Assembly: GCF_004122035.1 (NCBI RefSeq)
Contig: NZ_SAXA01000005.1
Span: 124,001 to 188,000, forward strand
Origin: Ancylomarina salipaludis
GTDB lineage: Bacteria > Bacteroidota > Bacteroidia > Bacteroidales > Marinifilaceae
Direction of reading: 5' to 3'
Length of the DNA stretch: 64,000 nucleotides
The position numbers and the translations under genes were made by a program. Below, in pieces: positions 36,835-45,883 of this stretch; position 1 is the stretch's first letter; each line of letters starts with the position of its first letter. The notes below the pieces were generated by a model that was given only the letters and a program-made list of their open reading frames with translations, made no database searches and was not told where the DNA came from.

Positions 36835-37632
36835 TTACCAATCCTTTTTTATTTTCTGTTTCTTCTTTTGTTGTGCTTTAGCTTTTGCTTTTTGCACTTT
36901 CTGTTGTACTTTTTTCTCGTCGTTTTCTAGTGCTTGCAACAAGCGCTGAGCATCTTCTTTGGATATTTTTCCTTCTTTGGGCTCTTGTTTTTTGTTTTTG
37001 TCGCCCTCGTCAGGTTTTTGGTTCTCTTTATTTTTTTGATCTTTCTTTTTATCCTGATCTTTTTTCTGATCGTCTTGATTTTTCTTTTGATCGTCTTTGT
37101 TCTGTTGATCTTTCTTATCCTGGTCTTCCTTTTTGTCTTTGTTATCCTTATTGTCCTGGTTTTGCTGATCTTTGTTTTGCTTTTTTTGTTGCTCTTGTTT
37201 TTGCTTCATCTTGCGAGCGTATTCCAAGTTGTATTTGGTTTCTTTTGAATCCGGATTATGTCGAAGCGATTCCTTATAAGCCTCAATACTTTCGTCTATT
37301 TTCTTATTCAGGAGCAAGGTATTTCCAATATTATAATGCAATAAACCCAAACGTTTAGGATCTGTTTCTTTCGAAGCCAGAGTTTGAAACCGTTCCAGAG
37401 CTTCGTCGTATTTCTTTTGTTTGTAAAGCGCATCTCCCAGATTAAATGCAGCTTCGAATGATGCATTTTTCTTGTCAAGTGCTTTTCGATATTCGACTTC
37501 TGAATTTTCAAAATTTTTATCTTCAAAAAGACCATTCCCTTTTCTGATGAATTTTCTTTCCTTCTGAGCATTTGCTTTGAAACAAGCAAGGCTGAGTAAG
37601 GCTAATATGAGTAGGCTAATTCTTGTTTTCAT
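36835..37632 (-). CDS. batC: BatC: TPR protein with charged low-complexity tail
   Basis: This 265-residue protein has a signal peptide (MKTRISLLILALLSLACFKANA) and three TPR units (about 30-140, including FNLGDALYKQKKYDEALERF and YNIGNTLLLNKKIDESIEAY). A tail of about 110 residues follows, composed almost only of K, Q, D, N and E. The composition makes the opposite strand look like a long hydrophobic frame, which is an artefact. The TPR part likely holds together the VWA proteins BatA and BatB. The gap to batD is 190 bases, larger than elsewhere in the operon. Confidence 0.85.
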   Translation of the reverse strand: MKTRISLLILALLSLACFKANAQKERKFIRKGNGLFEDKNFENSEVEYRKALDKKNASFEAAFNLGDALYKQKKYDEALERFQTLASKETDPKRLGLLHYNIGNTLLLNKKIDESIEAYKESLRHNPDSKETKYNLEYARKMKQKQEQQKKQNKDQQNQDNKDNKDKKEDQDKKDQQNKDDQKKNQDDQKKDQDKKKDQKNKENQKPDEGDKNKKQEPKEGKISKEDAQRLLQALENDEKKVQQKVQKAKAKAQQKKKQKIKKDW

Positions 37633-37666
37633 GTCAATATTTTTTTATCAATCCTGATTTTAATAC

Positions 37667-38698
37667 CTATTTACTGAATAAATGAATATCCTTTAAATGT
37701 CGATTTTTTCTATCAAGGATGAGGTATTCAATCAGAATAAGAAAAAGGACTATCGCGATGAAATATTGAAATTTCTCGTCGTAAGCCGAATAGATTCGTT
37801 GTTCCAATTCGGTTTTGTCCATTTTGTTAATTTCTTTGAATAGTGCATTTAATCCCGTGGTTGTATTATTGGCCTTAATCATGTTTCCACCGCCTGCTTC
37901 TGCAATTTCGGCAAGCATTTTCTCATCTAACTTTGATATCACCACATTTCCATTCTCGTCCTGTCTGAATTGGCCGGATTTACCTTTAACAGGAATAGGA
38001 GCGCCTTTGGGTAATCCCATGGCAATGGTATGAACCACAATGCCTTGTTCCAGCGCTGCTTTAGCTGCAGCTACAGCATCATCTTCATGGTTTTCACCAT
38101 CCGTAATAACGATGATTGCTTTGCTTGCTTCGCTTTCAGGTGTAAAACTTTTGCTGGCTAAGTTGATTGCTGCTCCAATCGCTGTCCCCTGAACAGGAAC
38201 AATGTCTGTATTGATACCTGAAAGGAAAAGTTTAGCCGAAGAATAATCGGTTGTAATTGGCAGTTGCGTATAGGCTTCACCTGCAAATACGATCAATCCA
38301 ATTTTATCATTATTCAGATTATCCACCATTTTCGAGATGGCGCGTTTGGCGCTCTCCAATCGATTGGGTTGAATATCCTGAGCCAACATGGAGTTTGAAA
38401 CATCCAAAGCGATTACAATCTCAACACCTTTACGTTTAATTTTTCTCAGTTTTGATCCAAATTGAGGACCTGCAATGGCAATAATCAGAAAGGCAAAAGC
38501 CAAAAGCAGGATTGAGAATTTATAAATCGGACGGTTGAATGATGCAAAAGGCATCAGTTGTGAAATGATAGACATTTCCCCATATTCTTGAAGAGCCTTC
38601 TTTTTCATTCTGTAGCTGATGTAGTAAAGCACCACAAGAGCAGGAAGAATAAAAAGGAGGTAGAGATATTCGGGATGTTCAAAACGAAACTGGTTCAT
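37667..38698 (-). CDS. batB: BatB: VWA-domain membrane protein
   Basis: This protein has 343 residues from the ATG at 38698 (MNQFRFEHPEYLYLL). It has two N-terminal membrane helices (about 10-30 and 55-75), a von Willebrand A domain (about 85-270) with the metal-ion site ALDVSNSMLAQDI, the threonine in GTAIGAAI and the aspartate in IVITDGENHEDD, and a C-terminal helix (about 310-330). The frame could be opened two codons earlier at a TTG, but the ATG fits homologues. It lies between batC and batA and is a likely paralogue of BatA. Confidence 0.9.
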   Translation of the reverse strand: MNQFRFEHPEYLYLLFILPALVVLYYISYRMKKKALQEYGEMSIISQLMPFASFNRPIYKFSILLLAFAFLIIAIAGPQFGSKLRKIKRKGVEIVIALDVSNSMLAQDIQPNRLESAKRAISKMVDNLNNDKIGLIVFAGEAYTQLPITTDYSSAKLFLSGINTDIVPVQGTAIGAAINLASKSFTPESEASKAIIVITDGENHEDDAVAAAKAALEQGIVVHTIAMGLPKGAPIPVKGKSGQFRQDENGNVVISKLDEKMLAEIAEAGGGNMIKANNTTTGLNALFKEINKMDKTELEQRIYSAYDEKFQYFIAIVLFLILIEYLILDRKNRHLKDIHLFSK

Positions 38699-38810
38699 TT
38701 TCAAATATTATTTAGATGAGTACCGATTTTTAGCTTGTGATGATTTGCATCTCAATACTCAATGGTTATTTATTTTAATCTTAAATCAATAATCCTCAAT
38801 TTTAAATTTA

Positions 38811-39803
38811 TTAAGGGATGTTTCTAAGAATACTGTTGCGAAAAGCAATTTCGAGTAGAAGGAAAAGGGCTGCCCATAATGCGTAGCCTTTATAGGCTTC
38901 TTTTTTGGTGCTGAACTGTGTCACTTCTATCTTTCTTTTTTCCATCTGATCGATTTCCTCGTAAATGGCTTTAAGTTTATTGTTATCAGTTGCTCTAAAG
39001 TATTTTCCACCTGTAAGATCAGCAATGTTTGTTAGAGTTGCCTCATCGATTTCGACGGGCATATTCTGCATTTGTATGCCAAAAGGGGTTTGAAAAGGAT
39101 AGGGGGCTGTACCTTGAGTTCCAATACCAACGGTATAAACACGAATACCATACGTTTTTGCAAGTTCTGCTGCTGTAACAGGAGCAATTTCACCTCGGTT
39201 ATTAACCCCATCAGTCAATAGAATAATGACTCTTGATTTCGCGTCAGAATCCTTCAAACGATTCACGGCATTGGCCAAACCTAAACCGATAGCCGTACCA
39301 TCTTCAATCATACCTGATTTGATGTCGGAGAACAGGTTGATTAAAACAGCATGATCCGTTGTTAGCGGGCACTGTGTGAAACTCTCTCCACTAAAAATAA
39401 CCAAACCAATCTTATCTTGCTGACGACCTGTAATAAATTGTGTAGCTACATCCTTTGCTGCCTCCAAACGATTGGGTTCAAAATCCTGTGCCAACATACT
39501 GCTTGAGATATCCAATGACATGACAATGTCGATTCCTTCTGAACTTACATTTTTCCAGTCGTTACTCGATTGTGGACGAGCCAGAGCAATTATCAGAAAA
39601 GTAATGGACAGTACTCTTAAAACGATGAGAGCGTGTCGGAAATAATACTTGTAGGTTTTAGGTGCCCCTTTCAGGCTCTTTAAAGAAGAGACCTGTATAC
39701 TGGCATGAGCCTTTTTATCGCGCCAAATGTACCAGCCCACAAGGGGAACAATTAGCAGTAATAAATAAAGGTATTCAGGATTTGCAAAATCTAGATTATT
39801 CAT
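38811..39803 (-). CDS. batA: BatA: VWA-domain membrane protein
   Basis: This 330-residue protein has the same architecture as BatB: N-terminal helices (about 8-26 and 55-75), a VWA domain (about 85-285) with a complete MIDAS (SLDISSSMLAQDF, DGTAIGLGLANAV, ILLTDGVNNRGE), and a C-terminal helix (about 305-322). The opening FANPEYLYLLLLIVPLVGWYIWR is typical of BatA. Metal-dependent protein binding at the periplasmic or cytoplasmic face of the inner membrane is the family expectation. Confidence 0.91.
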   Translation of the reverse strand: MNNLDFANPEYLYLLLLIVPLVGWYIWRDKKAHASIQVSSLKSLKGAPKTYKYYFRHALIVLRVLSITFLIIALARPQSSNDWKNVSSEGIDIVMSLDISSSMLAQDFEPNRLEAAKDVATQFITGRQQDKIGLVIFSGESFTQCPLTTDHAVLINLFSDIKSGMIEDGTAIGLGLANAVNRLKDSDAKSRVIILLTDGVNNRGEIAPVTAAELAKTYGIRVYTVGIGTQGTAPYPFQTPFGIQMQNMPVEIDEATLTNIADLTGGKYFRATDNNKLKAIYEEIDQMEKRKIEVTQFSTKKEAYKGYALWAALFLLLEIAFRNSILRNIP

Positions 39804-39904
39804 ATTTTAAGTCCAAGTGTAAAAGTTTAAAAAAACGATAAAGAATAAAAGCTTAGAGTGATATAAATTACATTCAGTAGGCATTTACAGATAAACCACA
39901 ACAA

Positions 39905-40942
39905 TTACGTGGTTTTATCTATTGCTTCACCCTTTGTCAATTCAATTGGTTCAGCTTCTTTGTCCTTTTCAGTTTCTTCTTTTACAGTTTCTTTTATCAA
40001 TGTCTTTTCCACAATGCGATACGCATATTTTAGGCTGAGTTGATTTTCATCGGGCAAGGGTTGAAATTTGGCAAATTTTGCCAGGTCAGCTCTTTCCAAA
40101 ATGACTCTCAAATCTGCAATTAAGTCTTTAGGCATAATCGCTTCGGTAACTGCCTCCATGGTTTCTTCAGTTGTCGATTCTAAAGTTGCCAGGTTAAAAC
40201 GCTCATCCAGATAGGTACGAACAGCATCCGTTAGGTCAGAATGGTATTGCTTAACATGACCTTTTTGCCAGAGCTTCTGATTATCGATTTCTTCCAGTTT
40301 TCTAAGTGCAATAACATGTGCTGGTTCAGCAGGAACCTCTGCTTTAAACAGGGGTTGATTCCGTTTGTATCTGCGATAGAAGTAATAAGCAGCAAAGAGT
40401 ATGGCAATTAGTAAAAGGCCACCACCAGTCCAGGGCGCAATCTCAGCAAATGATACAGGTGTCTGAATGGGCATGGCAATATCGAAATTGGCTTTGGTCG
40501 TATCAATTTCAAAACTTCGAACCCCCAGTTGAAGCGTGTCGGTACGAATAATATTGTTGATGTTTTCACCATTGAGTTTAAATTCGAAAGGAGGAATTTT
40601 ATGAACGCCACCATCGAAAGATGTAATCAGGTATTTTTTGCTAATTTTCAGACTACCATCTTTTTTCTTCGTGGTATCCAAAGGCCATTGACGAATAATC
40701 TCAATATTCTTGGTGATACTATCTGTAAAAACAGGAAAGCCAATATGTATACCTTTGGGTTGATCTACGGAGAGTTTTAAGTGAATCTGATCGCCAATGG
40801 CAATTACATTGGTATCCAGAGCAACACTGTAGGTAAAACTGTCGTTATGATCTTGGGCCATTACAGGATAGATTAGCAAGGCAAAAACCCCAAGCAGTAA
40901 GCTTTTTCTGAATTGTTTCTTTATTGTTTGTAATCCTATCAT
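39905..40942 (-). CDS. Bat-operon membrane protein (BatD-like N-terminus)
   Basis: This 345-residue protein has no settled name. It has a signal peptide ending near ALLIYPVMAQ, a beta-rich periplasmic domain (about 30-160) resembling one BatD module, a membrane helix (about 172-190, GGGLLLIAILFAAYYFY) and a helical cytoplasmic tail (about 200-345) with LRKLEEIDNQKLW and a glutamate-rich end. Its position between the DUF58 gene and batA is conserved in Bacteroidota, so a role in the same envelope complex is inferred. Confidence 0.75.
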   Translation of the reverse strand: MIGLQTIKKQFRKSLLLGVFALLIYPVMAQDHNDSFTYSVALDTNVIAIGDQIHLKLSVDQPKGIHIGFPVFTDSITKNIEIIRQWPLDTTKKKDGSLKISKKYLITSFDGGVHKIPPFEFKLNGENINNIIRTDTLQLGVRSFEIDTTKANFDIAMPIQTPVSFAEIAPWTGGGLLLIAILFAAYYFYRRYKRNQPLFKAEVPAEPAHVIALRKLEEIDNQKLWQKGHVKQYHSDLTDAVRTYLDERFNLATLESTTEETMEAVTEAIMPKDLIADLRVILERADLAKFAKFQPLPDENQLSLKYAYRIVEKTLIKETVKEETEKDKEAEPIELTKGEAIDKTT

Positions 40943-41013
40943 TTTAGTTCTTGTAAAGTCTCATCTTATTTAAGATTTCCAATTAGAAATCTATTCAAAA
41001 ATCCTCAATTGGT

Positions 41014-41883
41014 CTAAGTTCTTCGTTTGAATAGGGCAATTAGCGATCGGACATAATCCTGATCGGTTCTGATATTTGCCACATCCACACCTGAGCGTTT
41101 AAACGTTTCTTCGATTTTAGTTTGATTCTCTCTCCACCATTGAGCGTGAGCATTCCTCACCTTTGAACTTGATGTATCAACCCATTGGTATTGTCGGGTT
41201 TCGGCATCAAGCATTCTCACAAGACCGATTGATGGCAATTCCTCTTCACGTTTATCGTAAATTTTAAGGGCAACCACATCGTGTTTGTTATTGGCTATAC
41301 TCAGGCTCTTTTCAAAATCCTGATCGTCTATAAAATCGGATATCACGAAAGTGGTACAGCGCTTTTTAATAGCCTTAGTAAGGTAGCGAAGGGCGTTGTT
41401 AATATCCGTGTTTCGATGTTCGGGTTTGAAATCGATCAATTCCCGGATAATTCGCAGGATATGTGATTTCCCTTTCTTAGGTGGAATAAATTTTTCTATG
41501 ATATCTGAAAAGAAGAGAACACCAATTTTATCGTTGTTTTGTATGGCAGAGAAAGCCAGAACTGCAGCAATTTCAGTAATTTGATTTTTCTTGAGTTTCG
41601 ACATGGTTCCAAATTCACGCGAACCACTCACATCAATCATCAACATGACAGTCATTTCACGCTCTTCTTCGAAAAGCTTAACAAAAGGTGTATTGTATCG
41701 TGCCGTTACATTCCAGTCGATGCTGCGAATGTCGTCGCCGTATTGGTATTCGCGAACCTCGCTAAAGGTCATACCACGTCCTTTAAATGCAGAATGGTAT
41801 TCGCCTGCAAATATATTTCGAGATAAACCTCTGGTCTTGATCTCGATTTTTCGAACTTTTTTTAATAATTCACTAGTTTCCAT
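41014..41883 (-). CDS. DUF58 domain protein of the Bat operon
   Basis: This 289-residue soluble protein has the DUF58 hallmark GRGMTFSEVREYQYGDDIRSIDWN (positions about 31-54, quoted in parts: GRGMTFSEVREYQ, then GDDIRSIDWN) and a VWA-like fold with MLMIDVSGSREFG and VISDFIDDQDF. DUF58 proteins are regularly encoded beside MoxR ATPases and VWA proteins and are thought to be their substrates or adaptors. It follows moxR with a gap of about 105 bases. Confidence 0.9.
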   Translation of the reverse strand: METSELLKKVRKIEIKTRGLSRNIFAGEYHSAFKGRGMTFSEVREYQYGDDIRSIDWNVTARYNTPFVKLFEEEREMTVMLMIDVSGSREFGTMSKLKKNQITEIAAVLAFSAIQNNDKIGVLFFSDIIEKFIPPKKGKSHILRIIRELIDFKPEHRNTDINNALRYLTKAIKKRCTTFVISDFIDDQDFEKSLSIANNKHDVVALKIYDKREEELPSIGLVRMLDAETRQYQWVDTSSSKVRNAHAQWWRENQTKIEETFKRSGVDVANIRTDQDYVRSLIALFKRRT

Positions 41884-41989
41884 TTCACAATTATGAAAAA
41901 AGGTTAAAGTGTTAAGTTTTAAAGGCTAAAGGGAGAGTTGAATATCTTTTCCCTTTATCCTTTTTCCTTGATTTTACTTTATCCTTGAA

Positions 41990-42985
41990 TTATGGGACTT
42001 CTACAGTATTCAAAATTTCTGAAATAATGTGCTCGCTGGTGATGTTGTTGGCTTCAGCCTCGTAAGTTAAACCAATACGATGACGAAGCACATCGTGACA
42101 AACCGCACGAATATCTTCAGGAATAACGTAACCACGACGCTTGATAAAGGCATATGCCTTAGCAGCCGATGCCAATGAAATACTTGCACGAGGCGATCCA
42201 CCAAAGGCAATCATCTCTTTGAATTTTTCTAAGCCATAGTCGGCAGGGAAACGAGTGGCAAAAATAATATCAACAATATATTTCTCGATTTTTTCGTCCA
42301 TATATACATCTTTGACTACGCTTCGTGCCTTAATGATGTCTTCAGGTTTAAGAATTTGAGTGGCAACAGGAAATGCTTTTAACAGATTCTGACGCATGAT
42401 AATTTGCTCTTCATCTTTTTTAGGGTAGTTGATCACCACCTTAAGCATAAAACGGTCAACCTGAGCTTCAGGTAGCGGATAGGTTCCTTCTTGCTCAATT
42501 GGGTTTTGTGTTGCCATTACAAGGAAAGGCTCTTGTAATTTATAGGTATGATCACCAATAGTTACCTGACGTTCTTGCATAGCTTCAAGCAGGGCAGCCT
42601 GAACTTTAGCGGGAGCACGGTTAATCTCATCGGCAAGAATGAAGTTGGCAAAGATAGGTCCTTTTTTTACAACAAATTCTTCTTTTTTCTGAGAGTAGAT
42701 CATAGTTCCCACAAGGTCGGCAGGTAAAAGATCGGGTGTAAATTGTATACGGCTAAAGTCTGCGTCAATTGTCGTAGCAAGGGTGTTGATAGCAAGGGTC
42801 TTTGCTAATCCGGGAACCCCTTCAAGAAGGATGTGCCCATTGGAAAGTAAGCCAATCAGTAGGCTTTCAACCAAATGCTTTTGTCCAACAATAACCTTAT
42901 TCATTTCCATAGAAATCATATCCACGAAGGAACTTTCCTGCTGGATACGCTCGTTTAGCTCTTTGATATCAACTGTCTGCATCAT
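41990..42985 (-). CDS. MoxR-family AAA+ ATPase
   Basis: This 331-residue protein is the first gene of the Bat operon. It has Walker A GVPGLAKT, Walker B FILADEINR, the MoxR signature ALLEAMQERQVTIG, sensor 1 in VMATQNPIEQEGTYPLPEAQ DRF (read as two parts) and the C-terminal GGSPRASISL. MoxR ATPases act as chaperones that activate or assemble complexes with VWA proteins, here presumably BatA, BatB and the DUF58 protein. Two consecutive ATG codons open the frame. Confidence 0.93.
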   Translation of the reverse strand: MMQTVDIKELNERIQQESSFVDMISMEMNKVIVGQKHLVESLLIGLLSNGHILLEGVPGLAKTLAINTLATTIDADFSRIQFTPDLLPADLVGTMIYSQKKEEFVVKKGPIFANFILADEINRAPAKVQAALLEAMQERQVTIGDHTYKLQEPFLVMATQNPIEQEGTYPLPEAQVDRFMLKVVINYPKKDEEQIIMRQNLLKAFPVATQILKPEDIIKARSVVKDVYMDEKIEKYIVDIIFATRFPADYGLEKFKEMIAFGGSPRASISLASAAKAYAFIKRRGYVIPEDIRAVCHDVLRHRIGLTYEAEANNITSEHIISEILNTVEVP

Positions 42986-43335
42986 AAAAAATATATTTTG
43001 CTTTTGTTATTAAACATTTAATCTGACTGGTAAGGAGAGAACTTGATTTTTGAAGATCGCTAAATCCTGAAGAAAACTTGATAGAACAGTCTCATTTCAG
43101 AAATCAAATGACTCCCATTCAAAAAAAGTAAGATTTGGAACGACTTTTTAGGGCAACAAAAAAGTGAATTATTTTTTGTGCCCTACAAAGATAATTTTTT
43201 GGACTATTTATAAAAGTTGTTTGCCGTTAATTTTTGTTAAGCTTTGATTGTTGATGTTGGAGGAGTAGATGGTATTTCATGAAGATCATGAAAGATTTAA
43301 GATGTTGGGAATTGTATTTTCGGGTGTAGTGATTA
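42986..43335 (-). promoter_or_regulatory. Leader and predicted promoter of the Bat operon
   Basis: On the minus strand, positions 43193-43186 read TATCTTTG, an exact TAnnTTTG match. Just downstream, 43184-43150 forms a 13-bp hairpin with one bulge (GGGCACAAAAAA and its partner around an 8-base loop). A transcript starting about seven bases after the -7 element would begin inside this hairpin, followed by a leader of about 165 bases before moxR. Nothing else is recognisable in this 350-base gap. Confidence 0.5.
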
Positions 43336-44166
43336 TTATTTTAAAGCTTTATTTTCTTTTTTGAGCGTGATATAGTCTTTATAGTAGTTTACAATTTGTT
43401 CCAAAATATCGTATTGACTGGTTGTTTGAGTTATCTTTAGTTTGGGACCGCAATAGGCCATAAAATCGTCTAATTCTTTACCGCTTAAGCCCGTGTTGGC
43501 GGCTACGATTTTGCTGGTGTAATATTGATTTAGTATTTTAACTTGCCATTTATTCCGAATCATTTTAGCCACCTTTCGTTTTCTTTTTTCACTCTTGCTG
43601 AATTTTGAGAAAAGGAAGGAGGCGGGAGTGCCAATGGCATTCCAAACACTAAAGTCTTCTATAATTGGGCGATACTGTGGTGGAACGATATTTGGTTTCT
43701 TAGTCTGAAATGGAGCCAGTTCTTTTGTTATTTGAGAGTTGAGTACATATTCATCTTTGATTTCCAATTTCCGGAAATCGTTTTTAAACTCATCCCAGGT
43801 TCCTAGTGCAAATACATTTACTTCTTTTAGTAGATATACCATTTTTTCTAAGGGTATTTGAAAAAAAGAGGGGAGAGTGGTATCAAAAATGAAAGGTATA
43901 GGCCACTCCTGAGTTTTAAAACCAAGGGCAGATATAATAAGGGTGTCAGATTGGTTGATTTGTAAATGGAAAATTCCCAGGCTATCACAAATCTGTCCAC
44001 TTCGTTTTCCTTTTACAATCAGATGTGCTTGTGGAATAGGATTTAAGCTTGATTTATTGACAACCTGGCCCGATATACGGATGATGGAATCATTTGCTAT
44101 TGTAGCTGCACTTGATGGATTGCAGAAAAGGAAAAGAATTAAAACAAGCAGTAGAATTCGAATCAT
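43336..44166 (-). CDS. Secreted protein with CarboxypepD_reg-like domain
   Basis: This 276-residue protein has a signal peptide (MIRILLLVLILFLFCNPSSA) followed by a carboxypeptidase regulatory-like beta-sandwich (about 28-105: ISGQVVNKSSLNPIPQAHLIVKGKRSG, given in parts, then GIFHLQI and LIISALGFKTQEW). This domain is very common in Bacteroidota outer-membrane and periplasmic proteins. The C-terminal 160 residues are alpha-helical and charged with no family I recognise. There is no TonB-dependent receptor nearby, so it is not a SusC fragment. Function unknown. Confidence 0.7.
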   Translation of the reverse strand: MIRILLLVLILFLFCNPSSAATIANDSIIRISGQVVNKSSLNPIPQAHLIVKGKRSGQICDSLGIFHLQINQSDTLIISALGFKTQEWPIPFIFDTTLPSFFQIPLEKMVYLLKEVNVFALGTWDEFKNDFRKLEIKDEYVLNSQITKELAPFQTKKPNIVPPQYRPIIEDFSVWNAIGTPASFLFSKFSKSEKRKRKVAKMIRNKWQVKILNQYYTSKIVAANTGLSGKELDDFMAYCGPKLKITQTTSQYDILEQIVNYYKDYITLKKENKALK

Positions 44167-44562
44167 AGGTAAAGTTAGAGATTAGCTTTCGTTTTTTAAT
44201 TCCTATAAAGTTAAAATCTAGTTTGTAGTAAACAATAAGAGAGAGTTTCTTTTAACAGTATTTAAGCTTATTTAAGATGGGTGGGCTCATGTGAAGGGCG
44301 ATGTGGAAACATCATCCTGCTTTGGGGAATACAGGCTTGTGTTCTAATTTGAATATTCTTTCAATTTTGTTCTTCAAGATTGTAATGATGAATACTTCTG
44401 ATGAAGATTGACTTAATTTGAGAGTCATTTGAATCACTTTTTACATCACTTCAATTCCAGACTTTTCAATCTTCTTCAAAAAAAAACTTGGGTTTTGCCC
44501 AAGCTTTTTTTGTATTTATTTTATGAGGTAATGTCAAGACATGAAATCAAAAACAAACCTTC
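44167..44562. other. Intergenic region with the ridA-fusion terminator
   Basis: This 396-base stretch lies between two minus-strand genes. Apart from the terminator at 44481-44511 I see no gene or repeat. The part near 44167-44470 is the upstream region of the CarboxypepD_reg-like gene, with no clear promoter match. Confidence 0.5.
44481..44511 (-). terminator. Intrinsic terminator after the triple-RidA gene
   Basis: CTTGGG and CCCAAG pair around TTTTG, with A-run and T-run flanks that extend the stem with one bulged base. It lies about 55 bases beyond the stop of the triple-RidA gene. Confidence 0.8.
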
Positions 44563-45828
44563 TTATTTTGCTGGAGCTGTACCTTCAGCGTTTGAAATAA
44601 TAGCATCAATTTGTACCAAAGCACCTATAGGCATATCTGATACACCAATTACTGTTCTTGCAGGAAGATCGCCTTTGAAGAATGTTGGGTAAATTTCATT
44701 AACAGCATCAAGATCAGCCATATTTTTTAGCTGGATATTCATTTTAACCACATCATCCATATTGTGATTGATGCTCTCTACAATTGCTTTAATGTTATTT
44801 AAACATTGTGCAGCCTGCTCTTTTGCACCACCAGCTACTAGTTTACCCGTTTTTACATCGATAGGTAATTGAGCTGATACATTGTTGTAGTGAGAAAAAG
44901 CAACAGTTTGAGTCGATAGAGAGCTCTTTGGAGCATTATCTGTGTTGTTTGCCTTAATAACGATTCCATGTCTGTCTTCAACAGCTTGTGGAGGTGTACC
45001 GTCACCGTGTGATACAGTTGCATCAATTTGTACCAAAGCATGCATAGGTAAGCCTTCAGCTACGATCACTGAGCGTGCAGGAACGTAACCTACGGCTCTG
45101 GCGATAGACGAGTCTGGGAAAAATGTTGTGTAAGCTTCGTTTACAGCTTCAATATCTGAAAGGTTTTGAACGTGGATATTTACTTTCACAATATCGTCGA
45201 AAGGCACGTCGATAGCTTCCATAATTCCCTTGATATTCTTAAGACACTGTGCTGCCTGCTCTTTTGCACCACCAGCTACGATATTACCTGTTTTAGGATC
45301 GACAGGCAATTGAGCTGAAATATGATTGTAGTGAGAAAAAGCAACAGTTTGTGTTGATACAGCACTTTTAGGCGCATTCTCTGTGTTTCGCACCAATTTT
45401 ACTAAATCGCAAGGGGCTTGTGGATGTGTACCTTCACCATTAGAAATTACCGCATCCATTTGTACTAAAGCACCATCCATTGGTAAAGCAGCAACAGCAA
45501 GTACTGTGCGTGTAGGCAGGTAGCTCTGGAAGAAAGTTGTATACACTTGGTTCACGACTTTAATATCCATGATGTTTTTAAGGTAGATATTAATGCGAAC
45601 AACATCAGTCATTGTATGATCGATGCTTTCTACAATAGCTTTGATGTTTTCAAGGCACTGCTCAGCCTGCTCTTTTACACCACCAGCAACCATTTTACCC
45701 AATTTTGGGTCAACTGGCAACTGAGCTGAAATGTTATTGTAATGAGAAAACGCTACAGATTGTGTAGACATAGCACATTGAGGTGCACTCTCTGTGTTTC
45801 TTGAATTTTTAATAATTACGCCATTCAT
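44563..45828 (-). CDS. Triple RidA/YjgF fusion protein
   Basis: This 421-residue protein is three RidA domains in tandem (about 1-141, 142-285 and 290-421), each with STQTVAFSHYNN-like, SAQLPVD, VAGG-KEQA-QCL-NIK and VNIxLKN segments. The substrate-binding arginine of RidA is kept in each (R107, R252, R391 in TRTV, ARSV and ARTV). Single RidA proteins are homotrimers that hydrolyse reactive 2-aminoacrylate-type imines, so this chain could fold as a covalent pseudo-trimer. The usual EIEAIA ending is QMDAVI or QIDA. Domain 2 has an eight-residue insertion before its arginine. There is no signal peptide. Confidence 0.88.
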   Translation of the reverse strand: MNGVIIKNSRNTESAPQCAMSTQSVAFSHYNNISAQLPVDPKLGKMVAGGVKEQAEQCLENIKAIVESIDHTMTDVVRINIYLKNIMDIKVVNQVYTTFFQSYLPTRTVLAVAALPMDGALVQMDAVISNGEGTHPQAPCDLVKLVRNTENAPKSAVSTQTVAFSHYNHISAQLPVDPKTGNIVAGGAKEQAAQCLKNIKGIMEAIDVPFDDIVKVNIHVQNLSDIEAVNEAYTTFFPDSSIARAVGYVPARSVIVAEGLPMHALVQIDATVSHGDGTPPQAVEDRHGIVIKANNTDNAPKSSLSTQTVAFSHYNNVSAQLPIDVKTGKLVAGGAKEQAAQCLNNIKAIVESINHNMDDVVKMNIQLKNMADLDAVNEIYPTFFKGDLPARTVIGVSDMPIGALVQIDAIISNAEGTAPAK

Positions 45829-45875
45829 ATGAATCTATTTTTTTGTGTTTGTTATTGTTGCGTTTAAGCGAGCGC

Positions 45876-45883
45876 CAAACATA
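45876..45883 (-). promoter_or_regulatory. Predicted -7 element for the triple-RidA gene
   Basis: Read on the minus strand this is TATGTTTG, fitting TAnnTTTG, with about 47 bases to the start codon. No clear -33 element accompanies it. Confidence 0.45.

Noticed and set aside
36934-37248. Hydrophobic 104-residue plus-strand frame opposite batC
   Set aside because: It is the antisense image of the Lys/Gln/Asp-rich BatC tail; complementing such codons always gives a Phe/Leu/Val-rich frame.
41101-41108. Further AAACGTTT palindromes (here in the DUF58 gene, also in batC and the HU-like gene)
   Set aside because: They lie inside coding sequence, lack the leading GC and the wider similarity of the amylase operators, and are expected by chance.
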